In this document: piece by piece, positions 1 to 12,228 of the stretch
Numbering within the stretch: the stretch's first letter is position 1
How the letters are laid out: every line of letters starts with the position of its first letter
Assembly (NCBI GenBank): GCA_030340625.1
Contig: JAOPHQ010006257.1
Location: 741,001-805,000, forward strand
DNA: 64,000 bases
Source of the DNA: Merluccius polli
Taxonomy: Eukaryota > Chordata > Actinopteri > Gadiformes > Merlucciidae
Reading direction: 5' to 3'
The notes under the pieces: model-generated
Databases searched by the model: none
Seen by the model: the letters and a program-made list of their open reading frames with translations, nothing else
What the model was told of the DNA's origin: nothing
Program-made: the position numbers and the translations under genes

Positions 1-3000
1 TTTCAGTTGCTCCTGCTTACTTAAACTTTGTTTTCAACTTTTTTCCTTTTTTTCTTTATTTTACTTGTTCTGTTTTTACTTTAGTTATTTATTAAGCTAC
101 GTCCTCTCTAAACATGTTTGTGTTGAGAGTTTTTGTTGTTTAGTTTGTGGTAGAATCACTCCTTTTACTCTGCCACTTGACCGTCGCGCAGCAACGCCGC
201 ATTTTTTACTCCAGGGATCAGCTGATGGAGCTGAAGCCGGCCGGCTTGGCTTACAGTGATGGAGGATATCCCTGCTGAACTTTGGAGGAAAACACACCGG
301 GGATGCAGAGGAAATGGGTCGCTACGGCGGAGGAAAGGAGTGAAACACCGCAGACTTATGGAGAGGAAGACATACAAGCCATGTCTCCCATCTCTCAAAT
401 ATGGGCAACGTGAGATCACTGGGGAATAAGATGGACGAGCTCACAGCACTAACCCGGAGTCATCAGGAATACTGATGAATAGTTTGATGATTTTCTCGGA
501 GTCATGGCTACACACGGATGTTCCTGACCACAATGTTTCCACCGAGGGTTTCCACACTCTCCGGGCTGACAGGGACTGCATGAAGAGCGCTAAGCGCAAA
601 GGAGGGGGGCTTGCTGTTTATGTGAACAACAGGTGGTGCAACCCTGGTCACATTACCGTCAAAGACCGCATCTGCAGCCCGGATATTGAACTTTTAGCTG
701 TGGGTCTCCGTCCTTATTATTTACCCCGTGAATTCTCACATGCTATTGTAGTGGCTGTGTATATTCCCCCGTCCGCTAACCCGACGTAAGCATGTGACGT
801 CATCCACTCTGCAATAGCCGGACTACAGACTGCACACCCGAGTGCTCTCATTATAATCTTGGGTGACTTTAACTTTAACCATGTCTCCATTAAAAAAACA
901 CTCCCGAAATTCACCCAGTATGTGACCTGTACAACCAGGGAGGAGAAGACCCTGGACCTGCTGTATGCTAATGTGAAGGACGCATACACCTCCACGTCTC
1001 TACCCCCGCTGGGAAGATCAGATCACAACTTGGTGCTTCTCACCCCCTGCTATGTGCCTCTAGTGAAGCGGCTGCCTGTGACCACAAAGACAGTGAGGAC
1101 ATGGTCAGAGGATTGCTATGAGGCACTGCAGGGCTGTTTTGAGGTGACTGACTGGAATGTACTCTGTGAGCCACATGGAGAGGACATTGATGGGCTTACT
1201 GAGTGCATTACGGACTACATACATTTCTGTGTGGACGGCATTGTCCCAGTAAGGACTGTGCGTTGTTACCCAAACAACAAGCCTTGGGTAACCAAAGACA
1301 TCAAAGCCATACTCAATCAGAAGAAGAGGGCTTTCAGAGGTGGCAACAGGGAGGAGCTGAGGGACATTCAGAGGGACCTGAAGGCCAAGATCAAAGAGGC
1401 TAAGGACGGCTACAGGAGGAAGCTGGTGAGGAAACTCCAGCAGAATAACATGAGGGAGGTCTGGAGTGGTATGAGGACCATCACCGGTTTCAGACCAACT
1501 AGCAGTGGAGTTGATGGTAACGTGGCTAGGGCCAATGAGTTAAATCTGTTCTTAAACAGGTTTGATTCTGCAGCCCCGGCCACTGCTGGCTCTCTTGTTG
1601 ACTGTCTCCAGACACCACTGCTTCTGACCCCCCTTCCTCCTCCTGATAGCACCTCATCCAACTGTTTGATCCCCTCACACCCATCCCCCACTCATCACAC
1701 CTCCTCTGGCTCCCATGCTACCTGCCCTCTTTGCACTATGGATTCCAACTCTCCCCCTCCCCAGTCTGCACTGTTTACACCTCTTCATGTAAGAAGACAG
1801 CTGAGCAAACTCCCCGCCGGTAAGACTGCAGGCCCTGACGGTGTCAGCCCACGGGTTCTCAGAGCCTGCACCAAACAGCTCTGTGGAGTGCTTCATCGGG
1901 TCTTCAACATGAGCCTGAGCCTCCAGAAGGTCCCTGTGATATGGAAGATGTCCTGCCTCGTTCCAGTGCCTAAGAAGCCGCAGCCCAGTGGTTTCTCGGT
2001 CTACCGACCGGTGGCACTGACGTCGCACATCATGAAGACCCTGGAGAGACTCGTCTTGGAGCAGCTCAGGCCTATGGTCAGGCCGCACCTGGATCCCCTC
2101 CAGTTCGCCTACCAGCCCCGGATTGGAGTTGAGGATGCCATCATCTACCTGCTGAACCGCGTCTACGCTCACCTGGACAAGCCCTGTGAGGGTCACGTTC
2201 TTTGACTTCTCCAGTGCTTTCAATACCATCAGGCCTGCTCTACTGGGTGATAAGCTGACGGCGATGCTGGTGGATCCCCGGCTTGTGTCCTGGATTGTGG
2301 ATTACCTCACTGGCCGACCACAGTACGTGCGCTTGCGGCACTGTGTGTCGGATGCGGTGGTCAGCAACACCGGGGCCCCACAAGGGACTGTCCTCTCTCC
2401 TTTCCTCTTCACCCTTTACACCACGGACTTCAGCTACCAGACAGTCTTGCCATCTTCAGAAGTTCTCTGATGACTCTGCTGTCGTTGGTTGTATCAGTAA
2501 GAGTGAGGAGGCTGAATACAGGGCTGTGGTGGACAACTTTGTCACATGGTGTGAGCAGAACCAACTGCAGCTCAACACAACTAAAACCAAAGAGTTGGTG
2601 GTGGATCTGAGGAGATCCAAGAAGACACCAATGACCCCAGTTTCCATCCTGGGTCATAACGTGGACATTGTTGAAGACTCCAAATATCTGGAGGTGTTCA
2701 TCGATAACAAACTGGACTGGACTAAGAACACTGAAGTCCTTTACAAGAAGGGACAGAGTCACCTCTATTTTCTGAGGAGGCTCCGCTCTTTTAACATCTG
2801 CCGGACTATGCTGAGGATGTTTTATGAGTCTACGGTGGCCAGTGCTATTCTGTTTGCTGTTGTGTGCTGGGGCAGCAGACTGAGAGTAGCAGATGCCAAC
2901 AGACTCAACAAGCTGATCAGGAAGGCCAGTGACGTTGTGGGAATGGAGCTGGACACTTTGACAGCAGTGTCAGACAGGAGGATGCTGTTGAAGTTGCGGG

Positions 3001-3450
3001 CGATCCTGCAGTATGGCTCTCACCCTCTCCACAACGCTCTGGTCATACAGAGGAGCTCCTTTAGTGAGAGACTCATTGCTCCTAAATGCACCACTGAGCG
3101 CCACAGGAAGTCATTTCTGCCTGTGGCCATTAAACTCTATAACTCCTCCCTCTGATAATCTGACAAATGACTATTTAAAATAAACAAACTATAATTTCTT
3201 CATTCACTCTTCATTTTCATTGCTATTTGCATATAAAACTATGTAAATATTGTATTGTAAATTTGTGAATATAACCCACTAAGAGATGTCCACTTTCACT
3301 AAAAGATGTCGTCCACTTCTTACTTTATTCTTACTTTTATTTTATTGTATTTTATTTATAATTTTATCTTCTATGATTGCAATTTCTATTTGTATGGAGC
3401 ACCTGGAACGAAACAATTTCCCCCCGGGGATCAATAAAGTATTCTGATTA
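1..3450 (+). mobile_element. L2-like LINE retrotransposon (decayed, 3' end intact)
   Basis: This is a non-LTR retrotransposon with an apurinic-type endonuclease followed by a reverse transcriptase. The 3' end has the short untranslated tail with a CCCCGGGGATCAATAAAG-type terminus at about 3421-3440, which is typical of teleost L2-like LINEs. Coding similarity begins by about 190-400 (NVRSLGNKMDEL at about 407), and the 5' boundary may lie at or beyond the window edge. The 3' end abuts unrelated transposase-like coding sequence at about 3451, so the LINE inserted into an older element. The L2 clade call rests on the tail and general ORF style; it has not been tested by phylogeny. Confidence 0.85.
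401..3155 (+). pseudogene. L2-like LINE ORF2: endonuclease + reverse transcriptase, frameshifted
   Basis: The reading frame is broken. The endonuclease start (401-472) is in frame 2. The rest of the endonuclease runs in frame 1 from 475 with an in-frame TAA at 787-789 and continues as GDFNFNHVSI from 862. The RT stays in frame 1 to about 2180. It then moves to frame 2 (VTFFDFSSAFNTI, 2189-2470) and frame 3 (to the stop at 3153-3155). The RT catalytic motif FSDDS is at 2463-2477, and GAPQGTVLSPFLF at about 2371 is the conserved RT block before it. Two frameshifts in RT, one in the endonuclease and a nonsense codon mean it cannot encode a functional protein. Conserved blocks remain easy to read, so decay is moderate. 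Confidence 0.85.
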
Positions 3451-5122
3451 AGAGTCTCCTGTGGCGGTTTGTAAAGGGAGAGCTCCTGCAAGACACCACT
3501 CCGCTGAAGCTAACTAAAATTGATGTTGCTGATGAGGTGAATAGGGTATCCTACAAGAATGTTGACATAGGACTGGGTGCTGAATCTTTTTTAGACTATC
3601 AAGCTTACCTTCATCATTTACATTCTATGTTTATAGTCTATGTTATATTTGTCAGGCACTTCAGAGCAAGCCAGGAAGCAGGGTAGGTGAGCTTTCAGTT
3701 CTCACCTTCAGGAAAGAGTGCATGCAGGGCCTGGTTAAAATCGTTCAGAAAGTGCAGGAGAAAAGCCCCCTGAAAATTCCAGTGGTCAGGGCCATTGGAT
3801 GTCTGGACCCCAGAAGCATGCACAGAGATGCAGAGGGGTGCCTCACAAAGATGAAGACTGTAGTACGAACAATGCTGCAGGACAAGCAGTTGGCAGGAGG
3901 CGTCTCTGCTGGTAGGAAAAACATAGGGAGAGTAAAAGTTGAGACTTTATCCCAAAATTTAAATATCAAAGGGTAGCGCCAGATGCAATGTATGTAAGAC
4001 CCAACCTCCTGCCTACACAAGGGAGAGATTTCAGGATAATCTAAACTTTTTTCAAATGCATCCATATGAAATAATTAAAACACAGAAGATATCTACAATA
4101 CATTGTTTACATTTTTTATGTGTACAGACGCTGTGCTGTGTATTTGTCCAATGAAAGATGAATAAAAGGACTGGAATTAAATGTATTTATTCTATTAGTA
4201 ACTTCTTTTTTTTAATTTCTATTATTCCAGGTGATGTAATCATACAACAGTTCCAGCTTTCTCTCACTTGAGGCGAGAGACGAGGGATTCCTCTACTTTC
4301 AGCCACTGAAGGAGCGACTTGATGTCTTCCTGCATTCAGCCCTCAGCAAGTCTTACCCAGAGCTATCCAAGTTTTCTCAGAGCCTTCTAATTCTGTCCCA
4401 CGGGCAAGCAATGGTGGAAAGAGGGTTCTCCATCAATAAGGAGGTTGAAACGTGCAACATAAGAAGGTACCTCTCACAAAGGAGCTCATGGCTTCAGTGG
4501 CCTCTGCAATGTCAAGGTACAGGATTTACCTGGAAGATGAACGGAAGAAGAAACACAGTGCCACACAGGACCTCAAAAGAAAAGCAGTGCAAGAGGAGAT
4601 AGAAGACCTGAGAAAGAAAATAATGGTTCTGACAGAGGTGTGCAGCTCCCTCCAAACAGATGCTGATGAGTTAGCAGAGCAGGCAGAGGGGAAATCTGGG
4701 ACATTAATGGCACAACTGATAACAAAGTCCAACACCCTGAGAAGAAGACGTAAAGAAAAACAGAACGAACTGGTCCAAACTGAGAAGCTGCTGGAAACAA
4801 AATCAAATGAGCTGAGGCACATGTCATGATTGTCCTGATTGTTGTTTTTTGAGAGTGGAGCAATGTTTTTTTTTTTTTATAAACTTTGCCCTTGAGTTAA
4901 TATCCCAGCCTATTTTGAATTCTGTTGTACCATAGTGGTCATAGTGGTCTGTAGTCTTTATCTAAACTAAAACTGTTAAGTTAAAAGTGTCACTTTTAAC
5001 TTAACCAATACGCAATGGTTGCATATTGAAGTGGCGGTGAGGTATTAAAAAATATTGGGATGGTCTTGAAAAAGTCTTAAAAAGGTATTAAAATTAGCTT
5101 CAGGATTCCTGTATATACCCTG
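3451..5122 (+). pseudogene. Transposase-like (hAT-type?) gene remnant, split by the upstream LINE
   Basis: Several coding blocks in different frames are separated by intron-like or decayed sequence. They are SLLWRFVKGELLQDTTP from 3453, GELSVLTFRKECMQGLVK through CLDPRSM (about 3683-3904), EARDEGFLYFQPLKERLDVF with SHGQAMVERGFSINKE (about 4270-4450), and a Lys/Glu-rich coiled coil (about 4452-4829). The ERGFS-type block resembles the C-terminal dimerisation region of hAT-like transposases, but I cannot assign a family firmly. The 3' end reads CCCTG at 5118-5122 after a tract of repeated gtcttaaaaa units, as expected for a CAGGG...CCCTG terminus. The 5' end is missing, replaced by the L2-like LINE. 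A multi-exon fish gene of unknown function derived from a transposon is the alternative. Confidence 0.55.
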
Positions 5123-5124
5123 CA

Positions 5125-6833
5125 GTGGAATATCTCAACCCTTCCTTCCTAGTCAGAAAACAGAGTGGCGGTTATCGTCTGGTGACTGCTTTTGCTGATG
5201 TTGGACGATATTCAAAACCCCAGCAATCCCTAGTGCCTGATGTTGACAGCACCATATGTCAAATTGCTCAGTGGAGACACCTGATAGCAACTGATTTAAC
5301 AAATGCCTTCTGCCAAAAACCATTGTCACACGAATCCATGAAATACTGTGGCGTTGTCACCCCCTTTCGTGGAGTCCGTGTCTATGCAGGCTCGGCTATG
5401 GGCATGCCTGGGTCAGAGATGGCTCTCGAACAGCTCATGTGCCGTGTGCTGGGTGATCTGCTTCAAGCAGGTGTCGTGGCAAAGCTTGCTGATGACTTGT
5501 ATTGTGGCGGCAACTCCCCAGAGGAGCTGCTGAATAACTGGTCCTCAGTCCTACATGCTCTGAGACGACCTGCGCCTTTCGGCATCAACCTTCACTCCAC
5601 AAACGTACTGGGGTGGGTGTGGTCCCAGGGTAAGCTTCAGCCAAGCCCCATCGAGTGTCCACACTAGCTGCTTGTGAGCCTCCGAAGACAGTAGGAGGCA
5701 TGAAGTCTTTCATTGGCGCAGCTAAGGTATTGGCCCGTGTTATCCAACACTGCTCTGCCCTCCTTGCTCCTCTGGACGATGCCATCACAGGGAAGATGTC
5801 ACAGAAGAACATTACTTGGACTGAAGAAGTACACTGTGCCTTCAATAAGGTGAAGGAGTGCCCCTCTTCCAGCCGCTCAGTCACTCTGCCACGTCCAGAT
5901 GATCAGCTATGGATTGTGTCTGATGGGGCCGTTAGGAGACATGGCATAGCCGCTACCCTGTATATCATGCCCAACAACAAGGTTACCCTAACTGGCTTTT
6001 TCAGCGCTTAGTTGCGTAATCAGTTAACATGGCTGCCCTGTGAGGTGGAGGCTCTCGCCATTGCTGCGGCTGTCAAACACTTTGGCCCCTACATCTTTCA
6101 GTCATCACACAGGGCGTGTGTCCTGACCGACAGCAAACCATGTGTGCAAGCCTATGTGAAGCTGTGCAGGGGTGAGGTCTCTGTGAGTCCCCATGTGTCT
6201 ACATTCCTCTCCACGGCAAGCAGATTCCAAGTATCAATCCAACATGTGGCTGGCGCTGCATTTCTCCCATCTGACTTTGCCAGCCGTAACCCTCCTGACT
6301 GCACTGACATGGCCTGCTAAGTGTGCAGCTTTGTACAACGAGCTTTGTACAACACTGGACAGCAAGCGCAGTCGTGCGCTTGCTGTCCAGTGATGATATC
6401 CTGGCTGGTCGCGCAAGACTTCCATTCACGAGCAGAACAGCATGGTGGTCCCTGCAGTCCGAATGCCCTGATCTGCATCGCACCCATGCTCATCTCACTC
6501 AAGGGACACAGCCATCTAAGAAGCAGCCACGTGGTGGCCCCATATCAGCGAGACTCTTGGCCATAGCGACTGCATGCTTGAACTGCAGACTCCAGTCATG
6601 TGGCCTGTCTGCCTGGGAAATTTGGACACAGAGAGACCAGTTCACCTGCACTCAACTGCCCCTAGCTGATGAGGAGCTTATAGGCCTACTACACAACGGA
6701 CAGGAGAGGAACCACGCCTACAGTAAGAAATCTAAGGCCCCTCATGAGAAGACCTTAGTCCCCTCTTCGATCGAGGTTTGCGATCTTGTCTACCAACACG
6801 CGGACTGCAACAAAGCATGGGTAGTCTATTGAA
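5125..6833 (+). pseudogene. Ty3/gypsy-like pol remnant: RT + RNase H, integrase core missing
   Basis: Frame 1 (5125-5667) encodes a reverse transcriptase with a GSAMGMPGSEMALEQLM block and the catalytic LADDL at 5485-5499. Frame 3 (5655-6320) continues through the RT connection and into RNase H (WIVSDGA at about 5910, VLTDSK at about 6120), interrupted by a TAG at 6009-6011. Frame 2 (6323-6832) holds a late pol segment (WELWTQRDQF-like, then DLVYQHADCNK at about 6784), which in related gypsy elements lies after the integrase core. The region between RNase H and that tail is far too short for a zinc-binding plus DDE integrase, so the core has been deleted. Frameshifts, a nonsense codon and the deletion make it a dead copy. 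Confidence 0.75.
6353..6392. repeat. Perfect 18-bp hairpin (4-nt loop) in the gypsy remnant
   Basis: The arms 6353-6370 (CACTGGACAGCAAGCGCA) and 6375-6392 are exact reverse complements separated by gtcg. The hairpin sits at the RNase H / late-pol junction where the integrase core is missing. Confidence 0.9.
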
Positions 6834-7115
6834 TGTTTGTTCGTCATGTGTTCAACATGTGGTTTCTACTGCTGTGATGAGTTGCACTGATATCTCCCAC
6901 TGGTTAGGAGAGGGTGTGGGGAAGAAAGGTGGTCACGCCAGTCTGCAGGCTAGTTATTGTTAAAACCACATCGGCGCATGCGCCGACATCTGTAAGCCCC
7001 TGTTGATTCTGCCTCTCACCGGGCAGTCGCCCGGCGCGCTTACTCTCCAGTAAAGTTATCCTCAACTACCTACATGCTCTCGGTTGTGAGTTATTCCTAA
7101 CTGCTGTTAAAACTG
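6834..7115 (+). mobile_element. Putative 3' LTR-like end of the gypsy remnant
   Basis: Directly after the last pol codons there is a non-coding stretch that looks like a terminal repeat: a GC-rich middle, an AGTAAAG-type cleavage-signal-like sequence at about 7049 and a T-rich end. It includes a perfect 16-bp palindrome (TCGGCGCATGCGCCGA, 6971-6986). No second LTR copy is present for comparison, so the boundaries are approximate and the LTR call is inferred from position. Confidence 0.35.
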
Positions 7116-7690
7116 TAAAACTACTGAGTTTTACCACCTGAAAGAGGACTAATTGCAATCTACAGTAGATAAACGCATGTGTGTATTTTAATACACACAC
7201 ACGCAAAATTTGTGATGCTAATCGTGTTTAGCGCGTTAGCATGTTAGCAACTGTAGCATAGACCCATACAAGATAGCTCAGCTAAAGCTTATGTAAGAGG
7301 CTAATGCTCTCCTGTAGTGCCGATTATATCAAGATACAGGCATCAAAAAATGGAGCCTAGGCCTATAGGCTTACATACCTCCATCTTCTCGCCTCTTCTC
7401 TTCTTCTTGCCTCTTCTTTTTTCATGTCCAGACAAATATTTACATTTTTTGTCAGACATCGTACGATTCTCTGACTGATCATTTGAGCTCAGGATCAGGC
7501 TCGCTTCATGACCCTCAGCCGCCAGGGCAGCTGATTTGCCATAATAAACAACTCAATTAATAACCGCTATGCTTATTATGATGCTTAATGTGCTGTATTT
7601 CTTTTTAATTTATGATTTCCACCATACATGGACTTATGGCCAGGCTAGCACTGAACAGCCCACAAGTAAAATCTATTGATGAGGGGAAGA
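7116..7690. other. Gene-free spacer
   Basis: This stretch is AT-rich with a short ACACAC run (about 7192-7204). I see no coding block, terminal repeat or tandem array. It may include the 5' non-coding end of the transposase-like gene that starts at 7701. Confidence 0.5.
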
Positions 7691-7700
7691 ATTGGTTTAA

Positions 7701-10466
7701 ATGGAGCTGGTTGCAGAGATTGTCCAAGTTGAAGGAAACACCTTTTCACTGAATTGCTTCAGCAAAATTAGGGAACAAGGCAAGGCTATTTGCAACATAT
7801 GCAACCACCCAATTAACTATGGCACAAGTGGGAAGATTGCACTCCGGAAACATATGGAGCATCCAAAACACGTGAAAGCGTGGAAGATCCAACAACAGAA
7901 CATTCACATTGAGATAGCACCAGCAGATAATGTCATTGTTGCGGCTCCACAGAACAACCCAGAGCATCCCAGATCAATTCCTCCTCTATGCAACCGTATT
8001 GCACAGGATCAAGTAACTGTTTTCTGATTTTTTATCAACTCTTTTTCAGTAAATATTGTGATTCAAATAATAAATACTGTTCTGAACAAATTGCAGATTA
8101 GGCTACCCCTTTAAAATAATGGTTTTGACTAACAATGATAATGATAATAGACTTGGTACTTTGGGAAATTATTTTATTTAGGATGTATGGTGTTTAATCA
8201 AATTCTGTTTTTCAGGCACTCATTCTTGGATTTGTTCCAGAGAATTCTCTTCCTCTGTCAATCACAATAGGGATTATTGAATTGAATTGGTCCGAGAAAC
8301 ACGGGAGGATGGTTGTACAACACCTTGCAGCTCTGGAGCTCATATCTGTAACAGCAGAATTTCTCTTCAATGCACTGGATGGGCTTTTTGAAAGGATGAC
8401 TCTTCCATGGCATAATCTGGTGTCCATTCTCATGGACTCATGTGCTGTGATGAGGGGCTCTAAAAATGGCCTGGAGAAGAAGATCAGAGACCGCCGTGTC
8501 CCTCAACTTCTTGACATTGATGGTGACTCATGTCACCACCTTCATAATGCCAGCAAGAGATTATGTTGTCCTTTTGAGCATTTCTCACGGCCAGAGTGCT
8601 ATATCCCACACCGGTGGCTCTCAGTCTTGGATGTCAGTCTGGACATATTGTGCATGTGGGATACCTTGGTCATGTTTTACTATGCCTTTCTGAGCAATGA
8701 AGCAAAGAAGAGTACATACAAGGACATTGTCAATGCCATTCTACAAACGCGAGGCATACAGGAAGCAGGCAAGACCCGGATCAAGGAGTTGTGGAAGGAG
8801 TTGGAGAACAGGTCCAAGAACTTCACAAATGAGGGGAAGATGAGAAAGGTCGGGATTTGCACAAAGGTAAAAACAAAAACGCCATAAACATCAACTGTAG
8901 CTGTTTGGGTGGCTGTATTATTATTTTCTTTATTTATTTTATCAAGACGCTTGTTAAATGTACATTGCTGTGATTGCTGCAGAGAGAAAATATTTTTCTA
9001 TGTTTTGTATTTGAGGACAAGAAAACCCTCCTTGAGCTCCACTTCTATTCAGCAGTCCTTCCTATGCTGAAGCATTACGTCCTGCTCTTTCAATCCAAGG
9101 ACCCAAAGCTTCATAAACTCCATGGTGAGCAGGAGAGACTCGTCAGGGAGTTTGTATCCTGCTTCATCAAGCCAGAAGACCTGATTAACAGCAAGGGCCG
9201 AAGATGAAGTTGCTCAACCTGAAATTGACATAGGCCCATCTTGCAGAACCTTTTGTTGGCTCTGAGGCTTCATCCATCCTGGACCAACTAGGGAGGGAAT
9301 ATCCTGTGGTGAAGGCTTTCAAAACTAAGGTATGGTATGGCTTTATTTAGGTAAACAATAAAAACATGTCATCACAAGATGTAGTCCACCCAGAGGATAG
9401 CATGTGAAAGCGTAATTAAACACTTATTTCCAACATGGTCCTTGATGTTAGACAAGACATAATTAAATGAACCACAACAATACACATTTCATTCATTAAA
9501 AAGAAAAAAAACACTAATGTATGCAATTCTTACATTAAAAGAAAACAGTTCCTAAAGCGACTAATCTTGGAGCAGGCTTGACATATACAGTATGTCTTTA
9601 CTTGTTTCTTAAACTGTGCTCTATTTATAAAAGGTAATCCAAGCCTACACCAGCTGTGCAGTTTATCTTCAAGCAAAACTGCCTCTTGACAGTCCAACTC
9701 TGAAGACCCTGTCATGCTTGGACCTGGATGCAAGGTTGCGGAAGTTGCAGAACATGTTTCCAGCTGCGAAGCTTAATGAACTGGAAAGAGCTGGGTTTCA
9801 ACATGAAATACACAGGTGTGTTGTTGGAAGATGCTATTTACACAGGTCATGCTATTTTACACTAAGTGTAATTTTGCTGGCTACACCCTGAATAAGTCAA
9901 TAGTAATTGTTTGATTATTTTGCTAATATATACAGTATACCTGTATGTTGATTATAAGGAATTATTTTATTGTCAAATATAATGAGCCTGTTGTTTTCTT
10001 AATCGTTGTTTCTCATCCTAGATATGCAAGTGACATGGCTCTGCCTCAGATGACAGAGGAGCCAAGATTTGATTCATGGTGGAATGTTGTGGGGAAGACC
10101 CAGAGGTACCTGACACTCTGCAAGCTTGCACTGTCTGCACTATGCCCATTTCATGGTCCACAGGTGGAATCAGAGTTCAGTAGAATGTCCAACATCCTGC
10201 AAGCCAAAGCTGCCAACCTGCCAAAGTGTGGAGACATACAGTCCTATCGAGTGGTCAAATACAACCTGAAGGCCATGCAGGTGTCGGCCATTCAGCACTA
10301 TTCCGGGAAGACAAAGGAAAGTACTATTAATGTACGGCTGTGCAGAAATGTCAAACTATCGAGCCAAAGGTACAGAGCTCTGCTCAGAGAAAAAGAACTG
10401 AACAAACGAATCTTGCTGCAAAGGCTAAAGCCTAAGAGGCATACAAAAATTGAGGCCTTCTTTTGA
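7701..10466 (+). CDS. hAT-like transposase-derived gene, multi-exon, partly decayed
   Basis: I do not recognise a named gene. Coding blocks are joined by plausible GT-AG sites. Exon A is 7701-~8010, with a BED-like C2H2 finger (CNICNHPI, then HMEHPKH). The other blocks are exon B 8216-8866, exon C 8983-~9205, exon D to 9329 (donor AAG/GTATGG), exon E ~9633-9815 and exon F 10022-10466, ending IEAFF-stop. The last exon contains VESEFSRMSNIL, which resembles the hAT C-terminal dimerisation block, and a basic tail. A poly(A) signal AATAAA lies at 10578-10583. Exons C and D need a frame change near 9200 (the C frame stops at 9205-9207 while SEASSILDQL continues in another), so the copy may be inactive. 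Unlike typical hAT transposases it carries introns, so a domesticated gene is possible. The function is not known. Confidence 0.5.
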
Positions 10467-10849
10467 CTTATAAAAAGTTGCATGTTGCACATTTAAATCT
10501 TGAAGTTGGAAAACCATAAAGAGTTCAAGATCATTCTGAGTTGCTTCTGAGTAAATATAAAATGTAAAAAATATAAAAATAAATGAAAATGATTTTATTT
10601 TTCAAATAAGTGACTGCTGCAGAGTGATTGCTGCTCTTTAGTCGGAGAAGCTGGTTATCAATGAGTTGTGTGGTCAGTAGATCTTGTTCCTTCCACAGTG
10701 AGCCTCCTGTCTCTCTGGATTACATCCTCCATCTTCATGTATGCTATCAGCCCTGTGATGTCATCACATCAGAGGTTTCTGATTGGTCGGTGTCTCATGG
10801 GGTTTTGGTTCTCATCCATTAAAACCAATTTGCGATTGTCGACGAGGTG

Positions 10850-10925
10850 GGTGAGGGGCTGCGAGATTGTCAACGGGAGGGGGGGGGGGGGGGTGCGCGA
10901 TTCTCGAGGGGGGGGGGGTCGCAAT
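10850..10925. repeat. G-rich tract with GCGATTGTC-type motifs
   Basis: Two long G runs (about 10876-10894 and 10909-10918) alternate with gcgagattgtcaac and gcgcgattctcgag. The reverse complement matches the unit of the C-rich array at 16258-16540 and related patches near 52230 and 58640, so this looks like one member of a dispersed C-rich repeat family. Confidence 0.6.
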
Positions 10926-11024
10926 TGGTTTGCACATTTTTAAAAGTGGTGGGGACAAAATTCTAATTATAAATAGTGGTGGGGACATGTCCCCCCCCCA
11001 TCCCCCCCATAATCTACGCCTATG

Positions 11025-11295
11025 CTCTAACCTAATACCTAAACTAACCATCTCTAACCTAATGCCTAAACTAACCATCTTTAACCTAATACCTAAACTA
11101 ACCATCTCTAACCTAACACCTAAACTAACCATCGCTAGCCTAATACCTAAACTAACTATCTCTAAACCTAATACCTAAACTAACCATCTTTAACCTAATA
11201 CCTAAACTAGCCATCTCTAACCTAATACCTAAACTAACCGTCTCTATCCTAATACCTAAACTAACCATTTCTAATCTAATACCTGAACTGACCAC
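11025..11295. repeat. 27-bp minisatellite, about 10 copies
   Basis: The unit is approximately CTCTAACCTAATACCTAAAC followed by taaccat. Successive unit starts are 27 bp apart (for example 11025 and 11052). Any open frame here is repeat-encoded and not a gene. Confidence 0.9.
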
Positions 11296-11432
11296 CTCTC
11301 ACCATGCGAATGTATATAGAAGTTTTATTGACAGTGTTGTAAATCATCTTTGCTTCTTTCTCTACAGGCCTCCACCAGACATTTCAGTTTCACTATGAAA
11401 ACATTTACAGTCCTTCACATATTTATTGGAGT

Positions 11433-11549
11433 GGTTGGAGTGCCATGTGCTCGCTTATTAAATACAAACAGTACTGAAACAAAGGACAAGTGGTTGGAGT
11501 GCCATGTACACACGCTTATTAAATACAAACACTACTGAAACAAAGGACA
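11433..11549. repeat. Two-copy ~60-bp tandem duplication
   Basis: The segment beginning tggttggagtgccatgt and ending actgaaacaaaggacaa occurs twice in succession with small differences. Confidence 0.8.
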
Positions 11550-11898
11550 ACAATGCACAGCCAAACCAGGACATCAGTCAGAAGAAAAGTTATCACAAGT
11601 TGCTGCTGGTTTTTATAAATATAATATTTCAATAACAAAGACTTTTACTGTCTGGGACACTTCCCCACTTGGGGATTGTGGGAACATGTGTTCACTACAT
11701 CATCACTATTTATTTACACATCGGCATGTTAAAAACTCTGCAGAGTTTTAATATCATACTAACACTTTACATTTCCCCAACACAAAAATATATATACACA
11801 CACACACACACACACTATTATAGTTGGAGGTACATTCAACAACATAACACAACCGGATGTGCGTCCCAACTTAAAACTGCTCTTTGAGATGAAACAAA

Positions 11899-12077
11899 CC
11901 AGTCTAGACCAGTGTGTAAGCCAGTCTAGACCAGTGTAAACCAGTCTAGACCACTGTGTAAACCAGTCTAGACCAGTGTGTAAACCAGTCTTGACCAGTG
12001 TGTAAGCCAGTCTAGACCAGTGTAAACCAGTATAGACCAGTGTGTAAACCAGTCTAGACCAATGTAAACCAGTCTAG
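11899..12077. repeat. ~20-22-bp minisatellite (ccagtctagaccagtgtgtaa)
   Basis: About nine units of ccagtctagaccagtgtaa with or without an extra gt follow each other. Some copies carry substitutions (cttgacc, tatagacc). Confidence 0.9.
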
Positions 12078-12228
12078 AGGAACGATTTTCCCACCCTGGG
12101 TCATAACTATATATTGTGTAGGCATTAAAGTAGTTTCCATTAAAATGCATAATAATATTTCTACTTTTACTAGAAAAACATGACGACTTAACACGACCAG
12201 AAACACACCTTCACTGATTGTTTGACAA

